Shown here piece by piece: positions 8,371 to 16,054 of a stretch of DNA of 64,000 nucleotides; the first letter of the stretch is position 1, and each line of letters starts with the position of its first letter. The stretch spans positions 134,072-198,071 of the forward strand of contig NZ_CP049780.1 of assembly GCF_011193355.1 (NCBI RefSeq), written 5' to 3'. This DNA comes from Streptomyces sp. JB150. GTDB taxonomy: Bacteria; Actinomycetota; Actinomycetes; Streptomycetales; Streptomycetaceae. Below the pieces are notes generated by a model that made no database searches, was not told the DNA's origin, and was given only the letters and a program-made list of their open reading frames with translations. A program made the position numbers and the translations under genes.

Positions 8371-10089
8371 ATGGCAGGGCCTGGGCATACGCCCCACAGA
8401 GGACCGAGGTCCGGCACGGCAGCCACTGCCGCGCTGGCCGGCGCGCTGGAAGCCATCGGAACCGGCGCCTACGTGGTGGACGCCGAAGGCCGTATCATCA
8501 CCGTCAACTCCCGCGCCGAGGAGATGCTCGCCCGGCCCGCCGCGGAGCTCGCCGGCCGTGACGCGCACGACCTGCTGCACCGGGACGCCCACGGTCAGCG
8601 GCTGCCGAGGACCCAGTGCTCCATGCGGCACGCCTTCCACACCGGACGCGCCGCCCAGGGTGAGGCGGACCACTTCGCGCGCGGAGACGGCACCGTACTG
8701 CCCGTCTCCTGGCTGATCACCCCGTACGACCTCGGCGGCGACAAGGGCACGCTCGTCGTCTTCCACACCTGCGACCACCCGCAGGAAACCGGTCGGAGAC
8801 CGGGCGCGGCGGCCGCGTCGCTGTCGGAGCTGGAACGGCTCGCGCTGCTGGCCGAGACCACCACGCGGCTCACCTCCACCCTGAACGTCGACGAGGCACT
8901 GCGCCGGCTGGTGACGCTGGTGGTGCCCCGGCTGGCGGACTGGGTCGTCGTCGATCTGATCACCGAGCGCGACGAGGTGTGGCGGGCGCTCGTCGTCCAC
9001 TCCGACGGCGACACACTGGTGCACCGCGAGGACCTGCAAGGCCCCATGCCGCCGATTCCGGAGGAGTCCCCGATGCCGCTGTCCAAGGCCCTGCGCGGGG
9101 TCGCCTCCGCGGTCGCGGGGCCGGAGACCTACCAGCGGGAGCCGGACTCCGGGATCGCCGTCGAGCAGCGCCGTCTGTTCGAGGCGACCGGCATCCACTC
9201 GGCGGCCATCGCCCCCATCCGCAGCACCCGCGAGGTCCTCGGCGCGCTCACCCTGGGCCGCGCCGGGCACCAGGAGAAGTTCACGACCGCCGACCTGCCC
9301 CTGATCGAGGACATCGCACGCCGCGCCGGGCTGGCGGTGGACAACGCGCGTCTGTACGAGCGTCAGCGCAAGGTCGCCGAGACCATGCAGAACCACCTGC
9401 TGCCCCAGATGCCGCGCGTGCCCGGGCTGCAGATGACGGTCCGCTACCTGCCCGCGCCCGACGCCTCCCAGGTGGGCGGCGACTGGTACGACGCCTTCTC
9501 GCTGGCCGACGGCGCCACCGCGCTGGCGATCGGGGACGTCGTGGGCCACGACCTGGAGGCCGCGGCCGGCATGGCCCAGGTGCGCAACATGCTCCGCGCC
9601 TACGCCTGGGCGCTGCGGGAGCCGCCCAGCCGGATCGTCGAGCGGCTCGACGAGGCGGTCATGCACATCACCGAGGTCGCCATGGCCACCATGATCCTCG
9701 CGCGCATCGAGGAGACGGACCAGGGCCGCTGGAAGGTGTCCTGGACCAACGCCGGCCATCCCCCTCCCCTGCTCATCAGCCACGACGGCCTGGCCCACTA
9801 CCTCACCGACGGCCACGGCATCCTCCTGGGGACCGGGTCCGGCAGACCGCGCACCGACGCGACGGCCCTGCTGCCGCCCGGATCCACCCTCGTGCTGTAC
9901 ACCGACGGGCTGATCGAAGAACCCGGCCACACCCTGGACGAGGGCCTGTACCGGCTTCGGCGGCACGCCGCCGCCCTCGCCCACCGCCCCCTGACCTCCT
10001 TCACCGACCAGTTGCTGCGCCGAGTCCGCCCGGCCGCCAACGACGACGACGTGGCCCTCCTCGCCCTGCGGACACCCGCCCGGCCGTGA
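8371..10089 (+). CDS. PAS-GAF-PP2C (SpoIIE) serine phosphatase
   Basis: This is a 572-aa cytosolic signalling protein. A PAS domain covers about residues 20-130 (ALEAIGTGAYVVDAEGRIIT), a GAF domain about 150-325 (ending GLAVDNARLYERQ), and a PP2C/SpoIIE domain about 335-570 with metal-binding aspartates in VGGDWYDAF, GDVVGHD, YTDGLIE and the terminal NDDDVALL. Such proteins dephosphorylate anti-anti-sigma factors in partner-switching pathways. There is no attached HATPase, unlike the gene at 55860. The ATG at 8371 follows AGGGGAAGGAC; the longer upstream frame lacks recognisable domains. The ligand of the sensor domains is unknown. Confidence 0.9.
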   Translation: MAGPGHTPHRGPRSGTAATAALAGALEAIGTGAYVVDAEGRIITVNSRAEEMLARPAAELAGRDAHDLLHRDAHGQRLPRTQCSMRHAFHTGRAAQGEADHFARGDGTVLPVSWLITPYDLGGDKGTLVVFHTCDHPQETGRRPGAAAASLSELERLALLAETTTRLTSTLNVDEALRRLVTLVVPRLADWVVVDLITERDEVWRALVVHSDGDTLVHREDLQGPMPPIPEESPMPLSKALRGVASAVAGPETYQREPDSGIAVEQRRLFEATGIHSAAIAPIRSTREVLGALTLGRAGHQEKFTTADLPLIEDIARRAGLAVDNARLYERQRKVAETMQNHLLPQMPRVPGLQMTVRYLPAPDASQVGGDWYDAFSLADGATALAIGDVVGHDLEAAAGMAQVRNMLRAYAWALREPPSRIVERLDEAVMHITEVAMATMILARIEETDQGRWKVSWTNAGHPPPLLISHDGLAHYLTDGHGILLGTGSGRPRTDATALLPPGSTLVLYTDGLIEEPGHTLDEGLYRLRRHAAALAHRPLTSFTDQLLRRVRPAANDDDVALLALRTPARP

Positions 10090-10160
10090 CCGCGTCGAGA
10101 TGAGCCGCGACGGTCCGGCCGGCCCGGTGGATCCGGACCGAGCGGTGGAGGGAGCCGGCG

Positions 10161-10188
10161 GGGGCGCCCTCCCTCGGGAGGGCGCCCC
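10161..10188. terminator. Bidirectional hairpin terminator
   Basis: The arms GGGGCGCCCTCCC and GGGAGGGCGCCCC form a perfect 13-bp stem with a 2-nt loop (or 12 bp with 4 nt). It lies between two convergent gene ends (10089 and 10205) and would serve both. There is no U tract, as is usual in Streptomyces. Confidence 0.8.
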
Positions 10189-10204
10189 GGTGGTGCCGCG
10201 GGTT

Positions 10205-11434
10205 CTACTTGCCGGTCAGGCGCACGGGGAGTTCGTACAGGTCGTTCTGGGTGACCACGGGCTTGTTCCTGAGTTCGGCAGCGGGGACGGCGAGGTCGAG
10301 GGCGGGGAAGCGCTCGTACAGGGCGGGGAGGGCCACCCCGGCCTCCAGCCGGGACAGCGCGGCGCCGGGGCAGACGTGGGGGCCGTGGCCGAAGGAGATG
10401 TGCCGGGTGGCGGGGGTCCGGGTGATGTCGAACCGTCCGGCGGTGGGCCCGTGGGCCCGCTCGTCACGGCCGATGGCGCCGTAGGAGACGATGAGCGCGT
10501 CACCGGCGGGCAGGACGCGGTCACCGACCGGGATGTCCTCGGTGGCGAAGCGGATGAGGACGTGCGAGGTGGGGGTCGAGTAGCGCAGGGTCTCCTCGAT
10601 CACCGCGGACCAGTCCGCCGCGCCCGACAGCACCAGGGCGCGCTGGTCGGGGTGGGTGGACAGGTTGACCACCGCGTTCACGATCAGGGAGATGGTCGTC
10701 TCGTGCCCGGCGGCGACCATCAGCTGCAGGGTGGAGACGATCTCCTCGTCGGTGAGCCGGTCACCGCCGTCGGACGCGGCGATCAGCGCGCTGGTGAGGT
10801 CGTCGCCCGGCCGTTCCCGTTTGCCGGCGACCGTCTCGGCCATGATCGTGGCCAGTTCGGTGAGGGTGGCGACGACCTCGTGCGGCGGGGTCTGCGTGGA
10901 GAAGAACTTCTCGAACAGCACCTTCAGCCGGGGCAGCCGGGCCTCGTCGATGCCCATCAGGTCGGCGATCACGTACATCGGCAGCGGGTACGCGAACTCG
11001 GCCTTGAGGTCGACCACGTCACCGCCCGCCGGCAGCCGGTCCAGCAGGGTCCGGGTGAGGTGGGTGATGCGCTCCCGCATCTGTTCCACGCGGCGCGGGG
11101 TCAGTGCCTGGGCGACCAGGGTGCGCAGACGGCGGTGGTCGGCGCCGTCCACGGTGAGCATCGACCGGCCGGGGTTGACCAGCCCGATCAGCGGCCAGTC
11201 GGCGGGGATCTCGCCGCGCTGCCAGGCTCCCCAGACGTTGATGTCCTTCACGACGCGGGGATCGGTCAGCAGCTGCTTGGCCTCGGCGTGGTGGGTGACG
11301 GCCCACACCGGCACGCCCCCGGGCAGCTCGACCGCGGCGAGCGGGCCCGCCTCGCGCAGCCGCGCGCTCTCGCCGTCGAGGTCGGTGACGAAGGGGTCGA
11401 GGGCGATCCGTGTCTGTTCAATGCCGGTGGTCAT
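10205..11434 (-). CDS. Cytochrome P450, CYP154-like (conservon-linked)
   Basis: This 409-aa soluble P450 is the last gene of the conservon. All hallmarks are present: I-helix AGHETT (242-247), ExxR as E281-T-L-R284, and the haem-binding FGHGPHVCPG with C355. Its partner upstream is a CYP157-like P450, the pairing known from several Streptomyces conservons. The ATG at 11434 is preferred to upstream options because GGAGG lies 8 nt before it; it overlaps the end of the CYP157 gene by 17 bp, so they are co-expressed. The substrate is unknown. The assignment to CYP154 rests on context and general appearance. Confidence 0.88.
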   Translation of the reverse strand: MTTGIEQTRIALDPFVTDLDGESARLREAGPLAAVELPGGVPVWAVTHHAEAKQLLTDPRVVKDINVWGAWQRGEIPADWPLIGLVNPGRSMLTVDGADHRRLRTLVAQALTPRRVEQMRERITHLTRTLLDRLPAGGDVVDLKAEFAYPLPMYVIADLMGIDEARLPRLKVLFEKFFSTQTPPHEVVATLTELATIMAETVAGKRERPGDDLTSALIAASDGGDRLTDEEIVSTLQLMVAAGHETTISLIVNAVVNLSTHPDQRALVLSGAADWSAVIEETLRYSTPTSHVLIRFATEDIPVGDRVLPAGDALIVSYGAIGRDERAHGPTAGRFDITRTPATRHISFGHGPHVCPGAALSRLEAGVALPALYERFPALDLAVPAAELRNKPVVTQNDLYELPVRLTGK

Positions 11435-12653
11435 ACGGCGTGCCTCCAAGGGCAGGGGTCGGGGTGAACCGCACGGGCAGGGCCGTGAGTCCGCGCAGCC
11501 AGGGCGAGGGGCGGCGGGTCAGGGCGTCGGCGGGTACCGCCAAATCGATGTCCGGCAGCCGGTCCAGGACGACCTCGATGGCGGTACGGGCGATGACCTC
11601 GGCGATCTCCTGGGCGGGGAAGGGGCACCGGTGCTCGCCGTGGCCGAACGAGAAGTGGGCGTGGTTGCCGCCCGTGAGCGCGGCACCGTGGGTGCGCACC
11701 TGCGGGTCGTCGTTGGCGCCCTGCAGTCCGAGCAGCAGCAGGTCGCCGGCGCGGACGGGGCGCCCGCCGAGCCGGGTGTCGCGGGACGCCCAGCGGCCGG
11801 CCACGTTCTGGGTGGGGGTGTCCTCCCACAGGACTTCGCTCATCGCCTCGGCGACACTGTTGCGGCCGCCGAACAGCGACGCGGCGAACCGGGCGTCGGT
11901 GAGCATCAGCCGCAGGGAGTTGCCGATCCAGTCGGCGGTCGGCTGATGGCCGGCCGCCATCATCACCATGAGGTCCTGGGCGATCTCCTCCTCGGTGAAA
12001 CCGCTGCTGTCGGCGAGCATCCGGGAGACGACGTCGCGGTCGGGTGCGGCCTTGCGCGCGGCCAGCAGGGCGGCCATGGAGGCGGCCAGGTGCTGCTGGC
12101 CCGCGATCGCCCGCTCCCGGCCGTCGATCATGTCGTTCAGCGCGGTGACCAGCGCGGGCCCCTCCTCCTCGGAGAAGCCGTAGAGCCGGGCGAGCACGCG
12201 TACCGGCAGCAGCATGGCGTAGTCGGCGACCAGGTCCGCCTCCCCCTTGGCGCACACCGCGTCGATCAGTTCGTCCGCGAACCGCTCGCAGTGGCCGCGC
12301 AGTTCGAACGGATCGACGGCTTCCAGGGCGTCGCTGATCATCGCGGCGCGCTGCCGGTGCCGTTCCCCGACGGTGTAGAGGATGGACGGCTGCTTGCGGC
12401 CGATCATGGGCAGCAGCGGCCAGTCGTCGGGGATGTTCTCCCACTGGTTCCACAGGTCGGAGTCGCGGCTGAAGAGCACCGGGTCGCCGGTGACCTGGTG
12501 CAGTTCCCGGTAGCCGACGACGAGCCAGGCCGGGATGTCACCGTCGAGCAGCACCGGCACGACCGGGCCGTGATCGCGGCGCATCTCCCGGTACAGCCCG
12601 GCCGGATCGGTCTGGAACCGGGGCCCGCCCAGGGGGACGGGGGTGGTGTTCAC
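11418..12653 (-). CDS. cvnE: Atypical cytochrome P450, CYP157-like, lacking ExxR
   Basis: This 411-aa P450 keeps the I-helix motif (AGHQPT, 234-239) and haem cysteine C343 (FGHGEHRCPF), but the K-helix reads E273-V-L-W276, so the otherwise near-universal Arg of ExxR is absent. Loss of this Arg is a described property of the CYP157 family. The GTG start overlaps the TGA of cvnD (GTGA junction), giving tight coupling, and the CYP154-like gene follows. In conservons these P450s may act with the GTPase-like module rather than as simple biosynthetic enzymes; a catalytic role is unproven. The symbol cvnE is given by position. Confidence 0.85.
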   Translation of the reverse strand: MNTTPVPLGGPRFQTDPAGLYREMRRDHGPVVPVLLDGDIPAWLVVGYRELHQVTGDPVLFSRDSDLWNQWENIPDDWPLLPMIGRKQPSILYTVGERHRQRAAMISDALEAVDPFELRGHCERFADELIDAVCAKGEADLVADYAMLLPVRVLARLYGFSEEEGPALVTALNDMIDGRERAIAGQQHLAASMAALLAARKAAPDRDVVSRMLADSSGFTEEEIAQDLMVMMAAGHQPTADWIGNSLRLMLTDARFAASLFGGRNSVAEAMSEVLWEDTPTQNVAGRWASRDTRLGGRPVRAGDLLLLGLQGANDDPQVRTHGAALTGGNHAHFSFGHGEHRCPFPAQEIAEVIARTAIEVVLDRLPDIDLAVPADALTRRPSPWLRGLTALPVRFTPTPALGGTPYDHRH

Positions 12654-13270
12654 GGGACCAGCTCCTGGAAGGACTCGGCGTGCGGGGCGGCGTACCGGCT
12701 GCTGATGTGCTCGACGAGGGAGATCAGCACCTGCTTGCTGGACTCCCGCGAGCGGGCGTCGCAGTACAGCAGCGGGACGTGCGGGTCCAGGTCGAGGGCG
12801 GCACGGACCTCCGCCGGCGGGTGCGCGGTGCCGCCGAAGTCGTTGCACGCCACGACGAACGGGGTGCCGTGGTGTTCCAGACGGTCGATGGCGTACCAGG
12901 AGTCGTCGATCCGGCGGGTGTCGACGAGGACGACCGCGCCCAGCGTGCCGGAGAAGAGCCGGTCCCACAGGAACCAGAAGCGCTCCTGGCCCGGCGCTCC
13001 GAACAGGTACAGCACGTTGCGGGCGTCCAGGGTGATCCGGCCGAAGTCGAAGGCCACGGTGGTGGCGGTCTTGCCACGCACCTCGCGGATGTCGTCGACC
13101 GCCTCACCGGCCTGGGTCATGGTCTCCTCGGTGTTGAGCGGGCGGATCTCGCTCACCGAACGGACCATGGTCGTCTTGCCGACGCCGAAGCCGCCGACGA
13201 TCACGATCTTCAGACCGTTGTCGGCGGAGGCACCCAGCGGAGTGCGGGCGTCAGAGATTGCGGAGTCCAA
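12650..13270 (-). CDS. cvnD: Conservon ATP/GTP-binding protein CvnD
   Basis: This 206-aa Ras-like GTPase-type protein has a P-loop GGFGVGKTT (residues 26-34), a switch-type FGAPGQERFWF stretch corresponding to the DxxGQ region, and VACNDFGG in place of the NKxD base-recognition motif. CvnD proteins form membrane-associated complexes with CvnA-C, compared to eukaryotic G-protein signalling. It overlaps the end of cvnC by 20 bp and the start of the CYP157 gene by 4 bp, so the six-gene unit is one operon. Confidence 0.92.
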   Translation of the reverse strand: MDSAISDARTPLGASADNGLKIVIVGGFGVGKTTMVRSVSEIRPLNTEETMTQAGEAVDDIREVRGKTATTVAFDFGRITLDARNVLYLFGAPGQERFWFLWDRLFSGTLGAVVLVDTRRIDDSWYAIDRLEHHGTPFVVACNDFGGTAHPPAEVRAALDLDPHVPLLYCDARSRESSKQVLISLVEHISSRYAAPHAESFQELVP

Positions 13271-13607
13271 CGAGCACCTGTTCCAGGATGTCGGGGTCGG
13301 GAAGGCCGGAGGAGGCGGCCGTGCGGGGGTGGCGGGCGCTGACGCGGCCCTGGTCGTGCAGGTCGGTGAGCAGGATCTTGGTGATGCTCACCGGGAGGCG
13401 CAGTTCCGCGGCGAGCTCGACCACCGCCGTGGGGCGCTCGGCGAGCCGGAGGATCGCCGCGTGCTCGGACTGCATGCCCGGCACCGGGGCGGACTCGGCC
13501 ACGACCAGTGTCACCAGGTCGAACGGGGAGTCCGGTGCGGTCCGGCTCCGGCCACCGGTGACGGTGTAGAGCCGGTCGGGGGCATCGTCCCGGCCGGGGC
13601 GGCTCAT
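13251..13607 (-). CDS. cvnC: Conservon DUF742 protein CvnC
   Basis: This 118-aa protein belongs to the DUF742 family, with a winged-helix-like C-terminal half (AAILRLAERPTAVVELAAEL and ITKILLTDLHDQGRVSAR). CvnC proteins bind CvnB and CvnD in the conservon complex; DNA binding has not been established from sequence. It starts within the stop of cvnB (ATGA overlap, 13604-13607). Confidence 0.9.
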   Translation of the reverse strand: MSRPGRDDAPDRLYTVTGGRSRTAPDSPFDLVTLVVAESAPVPGMQSEHAAILRLAERPTAVVELAAELRLPVSITKILLTDLHDQGRVSARHPRTAASSGLPDPDILEQVLVGLRNL

Positions 13608-14008
13608 GAGGTCCGCGGCTCGGCGCGCAGGTGGTCGCCGAGCTGCTCCACCAGCTCGTTCATGTGGTGGCCGACCAGTCCGGGATCGGCGTCCTCGGTG
13701 GTGACGACCGCCAGGTGCGCTCCCTCACCGGCCTCGACGATGAACAGGACGCCGCCGTAGAACTCGGTCATGGCCGAACGGACGCCCCCGGTGCCGTCGC
13801 CGAACTCCACGGAGGCCCCTTGGGACAGCGACTGGATGCCGGCGGCGATCGCGGCGAGCTGGTCGGCCTGATCCGTGGAGAGGCCCGAGGTGCGGCACAG
13901 CTTCAGGCCGTCGCGGGAGAGCACGAGCGCGTGGCGTGCGCCGGGGGTGCGCTCCAGCAGGCCCTCGATGAGCCAGGAGAGCTTCTCGTCGGTGGTGGTG
14001 CCGGTCAT
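13604..14008 (-). CDS. cvnB: Conservon roadblock/LC7 protein CvnB
   Basis: This 134-aa single-domain Roadblock/LC7 protein (LVLSRDGLKLCRTSGL, then AAIAAGIQSLS and the GVLFIVEAGEGAHLAVVT strand) is of the type that regulates small GTPases in bacteria and eukaryotes. It is expected to bind CvnD and CvnA at the membrane. It is the second gene of the conservon, separated from cvnA by 150 bp that may hold its own promoter, and overlaps cvnC by 4 bp. Confidence 0.92.
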   Translation of the reverse strand: MTGTTTDEKLSWLIEGLLERTPGARHALVLSRDGLKLCRTSGLSTDQADQLAAIAAGIQSLSQGASVEFGDGTGGVRSAMTEFYGGVLFIVEAGEGAHLAVVTTEDADPGLVGHHMNELVEQLGDHLRAEPRTS

Positions 14009-14067
14009 GGGGTGGGATTGCCTTCCGGATACGAGGAGTGATCGGGCCCGCCGGTGGGGTCTCGGAT

Positions 14068-14096
14068 GGGTCTTGAGGGACTTGAAGGGTCTTGAT
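14068..14096 (-). repeat. GGGTCTTGA direct repeat between cvnA and cvnB
   Basis: Two exact 9-bp copies (14068-14076 and 14088-14096) lie 20 bp apart, with a degenerate GGGACTTGA between them, in the 150-bp gap upstream of cvnB. Possibly a regulator site, possibly slippage-derived sequence. Confidence 0.5.
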
Positions 14097-14158
14097 GGGT
14101 GTCGGTGGGTCCGAACGGGTCCCGGGTGAGGGATCAGCCCCGTGGCGGACGTTCCGGT

Positions 14159-15781
14159 CTATGCGGTGGGGGTGTCGGAGCCGGACTCTTGCGCCGGGGG
14201 CGGTGCGGGGTTCGGGCCGCCGTCGGGTCCGGGGCGGGGGGCCTCCCCGCGCACCGCCTGGCGGAAGCTCGTGAACCTGGCGGTCCGGGTCCGGATGTCG
14301 GTGGGCGCGGCGCTCGTCCGGTCCGGCTGGGACGACTGCCCCGGCCGGGTGAGCTGGGTCCGGGACCGCTCGGCCGCGGCGAGGGTGTGGCCACGGCGGC
14401 GCCGGGGCAGGCCGCCGGCCGTGGTGTGCGATGCCGCCGACCGGTCGGGGTCCGCCGCGGTGGCCCCGGCGCCGGAAGCGTCCGTGCCGCCGGTGGTACG
14501 TACGCCCCCGGGCGCCGCATCCTGCTCCGGCCCCGCGGAGGCCGTGGAAGCCGGGGAGGCGGCGGGCGCGCCCGACGCGGCGCCCCGCGACGCGGGCAGG
14601 GCCGCGCGCGACGCGGTCCTCTCGGACGCGGACGCGGCAGTATCCGACGCGGACCCGGCCGCGCCCTCCGTCGCCGACGGCCGCGTGTCGGCGACGGTCA
14701 GGATCTCCTGCGGGAGCAGCACGAGCACGCCCGTGCCGCCGCGGGCCGACGGCCGGAAGGACACCTTCAGACCATGCTTGCGGGAGAGCCGGCCCACGAC
14801 CGCCAGTCCCAGCCGGGTGCCGGTCAGACCGCCGAGTCCGGTGATGTCGCCGGAGACGGCCCGTTCGGCCCGCCGCAGCTGGACATCGCTCATCACGAGC
14901 CCGCTGTCCTCCACGGAGACGAGCACACCGGCCGGTACCTCCTCCACGTACACGTGGACCTCGGACGTCGGCGGGGAGAAGTTCGTGGCGTTGTCGAGGA
15001 GTTCGGCCAGGACGTGCATCACGCCCTCGGCGGCGTGTCCGGCGACCGCCGTCTCGCTCGTGGAGTGGACGCGCACCCGCCGGTAGCCGCCGATCCGGCC
15101 CATGGCGCCCCGCAGGATCGACTCCATGGGGATGGGGCGGGCCCAGCGCCGTCCCGAGCGGGCCCCGGAGAGGACGGCGATGGAGTCGGCGACGCGGCCG
15201 GCCTGGGCGGTGCGGTGGTCGAGGTGGAGCAGGTCGTCCAGGACCTCTTCGTCGCTGTGCTTCTCCTCCATGGCGCGCAGGTCGGCGAGGATGCCGTTGG
15301 CCAGGGCCTGCAGCCGCGCGGCGGCGTTGGCGGTGGCGGAGATCGCCGTGGCCCGCTCGGTCTCCGCCTGGCGGACCCGCTCGGCCAGGCGGGCGTTGTC
15401 GCCGCGGAGGTGTTCGAGGTCGTCGGCCAGGACGTGCCGTTCCCGCTCCGCCTCCTGGGCGAGGCGCTCCAGTTCGCGGGCGAACTCCGCCTGCATGCGG
15501 GTCTTGTCCTGGAGCAGCCGCCCGATGTCGCCGCCGGCGTCGTCCAGTTTGCCGCGCAGCACGCGGCTGGTGATGCGGTACCGGGCGGCGACGGCCACGG
15601 CGGCGCCCAGCAGCACGGCGAGCGTCCCCCCGCCGGAGGCGAACAGCAGGCGCGCGTCCGGCGGGACGATCGTCACCGCGGTACCGGCCACGAGCGTCAT
15701 GGTCGGCACGGCGGCGGCCAGGGCGGGCGGCAGCACCGTACGGAGGCCGGAACGTTCACCCGGCGGACTGGGCGCAGTCAT
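14159..15781 (-). CDS. cvnA: Conservon sensor histidine kinase-like protein CvnA
   Basis: This 540-aa membrane protein has two N-terminal hydrophobic helices (about 15-65), a coiled-coil section (about 75-135, LARELERLAQEAERERHVL), a dimerisation/phosphoacceptor-like segment (DLLHLDHRTAQAGR) and a GHKL ATPase domain with N-box ELLDNATNFSPP and G1-type EDSGLVMSD. A long Ala/Ser/Pro-rich tail (about 395-540) follows. CvnA heads conservons and recruits CvnB-D to the membrane. There is no linked response regulator, as usual for this group. A GAGG site lies about 10 nt before the ATG. Confidence 0.92.
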   Translation of the reverse strand: MTAPSPPGERSGLRTVLPPALAAAVPTMTLVAGTAVTIVPPDARLLFASGGGTLAVLLGAAVAVAARYRITSRVLRGKLDDAGGDIGRLLQDKTRMQAEFARELERLAQEAERERHVLADDLEHLRGDNARLAERVRQAETERATAISATANAAARLQALANGILADLRAMEEKHSDEEVLDDLLHLDHRTAQAGRVADSIAVLSGARSGRRWARPIPMESILRGAMGRIGGYRRVRVHSTSETAVAGHAAEGVMHVLAELLDNATNFSPPTSEVHVYVEEVPAGVLVSVEDSGLVMSDVQLRRAERAVSGDITGLGGLTGTRLGLAVVGRLSRKHGLKVSFRPSARGGTGVLVLLPQEILTVADTRPSATEGAAGSASDTAASASERTASRAALPASRGAASGAPAASPASTASAGPEQDAAPGGVRTTGGTDASGAGATAADPDRSAASHTTAGGLPRRRRGHTLAAAERSRTQLTRPGQSSQPDRTSAAPTDIRTRTARFTSFRQAVRGEAPRPGPDGGPNPAPPPAQESGSDTPTA

Positions 15782-15973
15782 GAAGAGCGATCCTCGACCG
15801 TGGCCCAGCCGGGATCGGCGGCGGGCTGCCGACCGGTCGTCAACTGGTTACCACTGTGCATGAGTTGGTGACAGAGGCCGTAAGGATTCTGTGTGGTTGC
15901 GATCACTTGTGTCAATCGGCGCCCGCAACCGAGATCATTTCTTCGGGAAGACCCCGTTTTTCCCAGCACGGCC

Positions 15974-16012
15974 GGCCCTTGCCCCTCACGGCAGCCGTGA
16001 GGGGCAAGGGCC
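15974..16012. terminator. Strong hairpin terminator after the ThuA/ricin gene
   Basis: The arms GGCCCTTGCCCCTCACGG and CCGTGAGGGGCAAGGGCC pair perfectly over 18 bp with a 3-nt loop. It lies 42 bp beyond the stop of the leftward ThuA gene and before the cvnA promoter, so it probably insulates the two operons. Confidence 0.88.
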
Positions 16013-16054
16013 TTGTCCGTCCGCGGCGGGACGGGGCGTGTGGGGAACGTCAGG

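Noticed and set aside
13604..15781. Two-component system with a response regulator near cvnA
   Set aside because: No receiver-domain protein is encoded nearby; the roadblock, DUF742 and GTPase-like genes identify a conservon.
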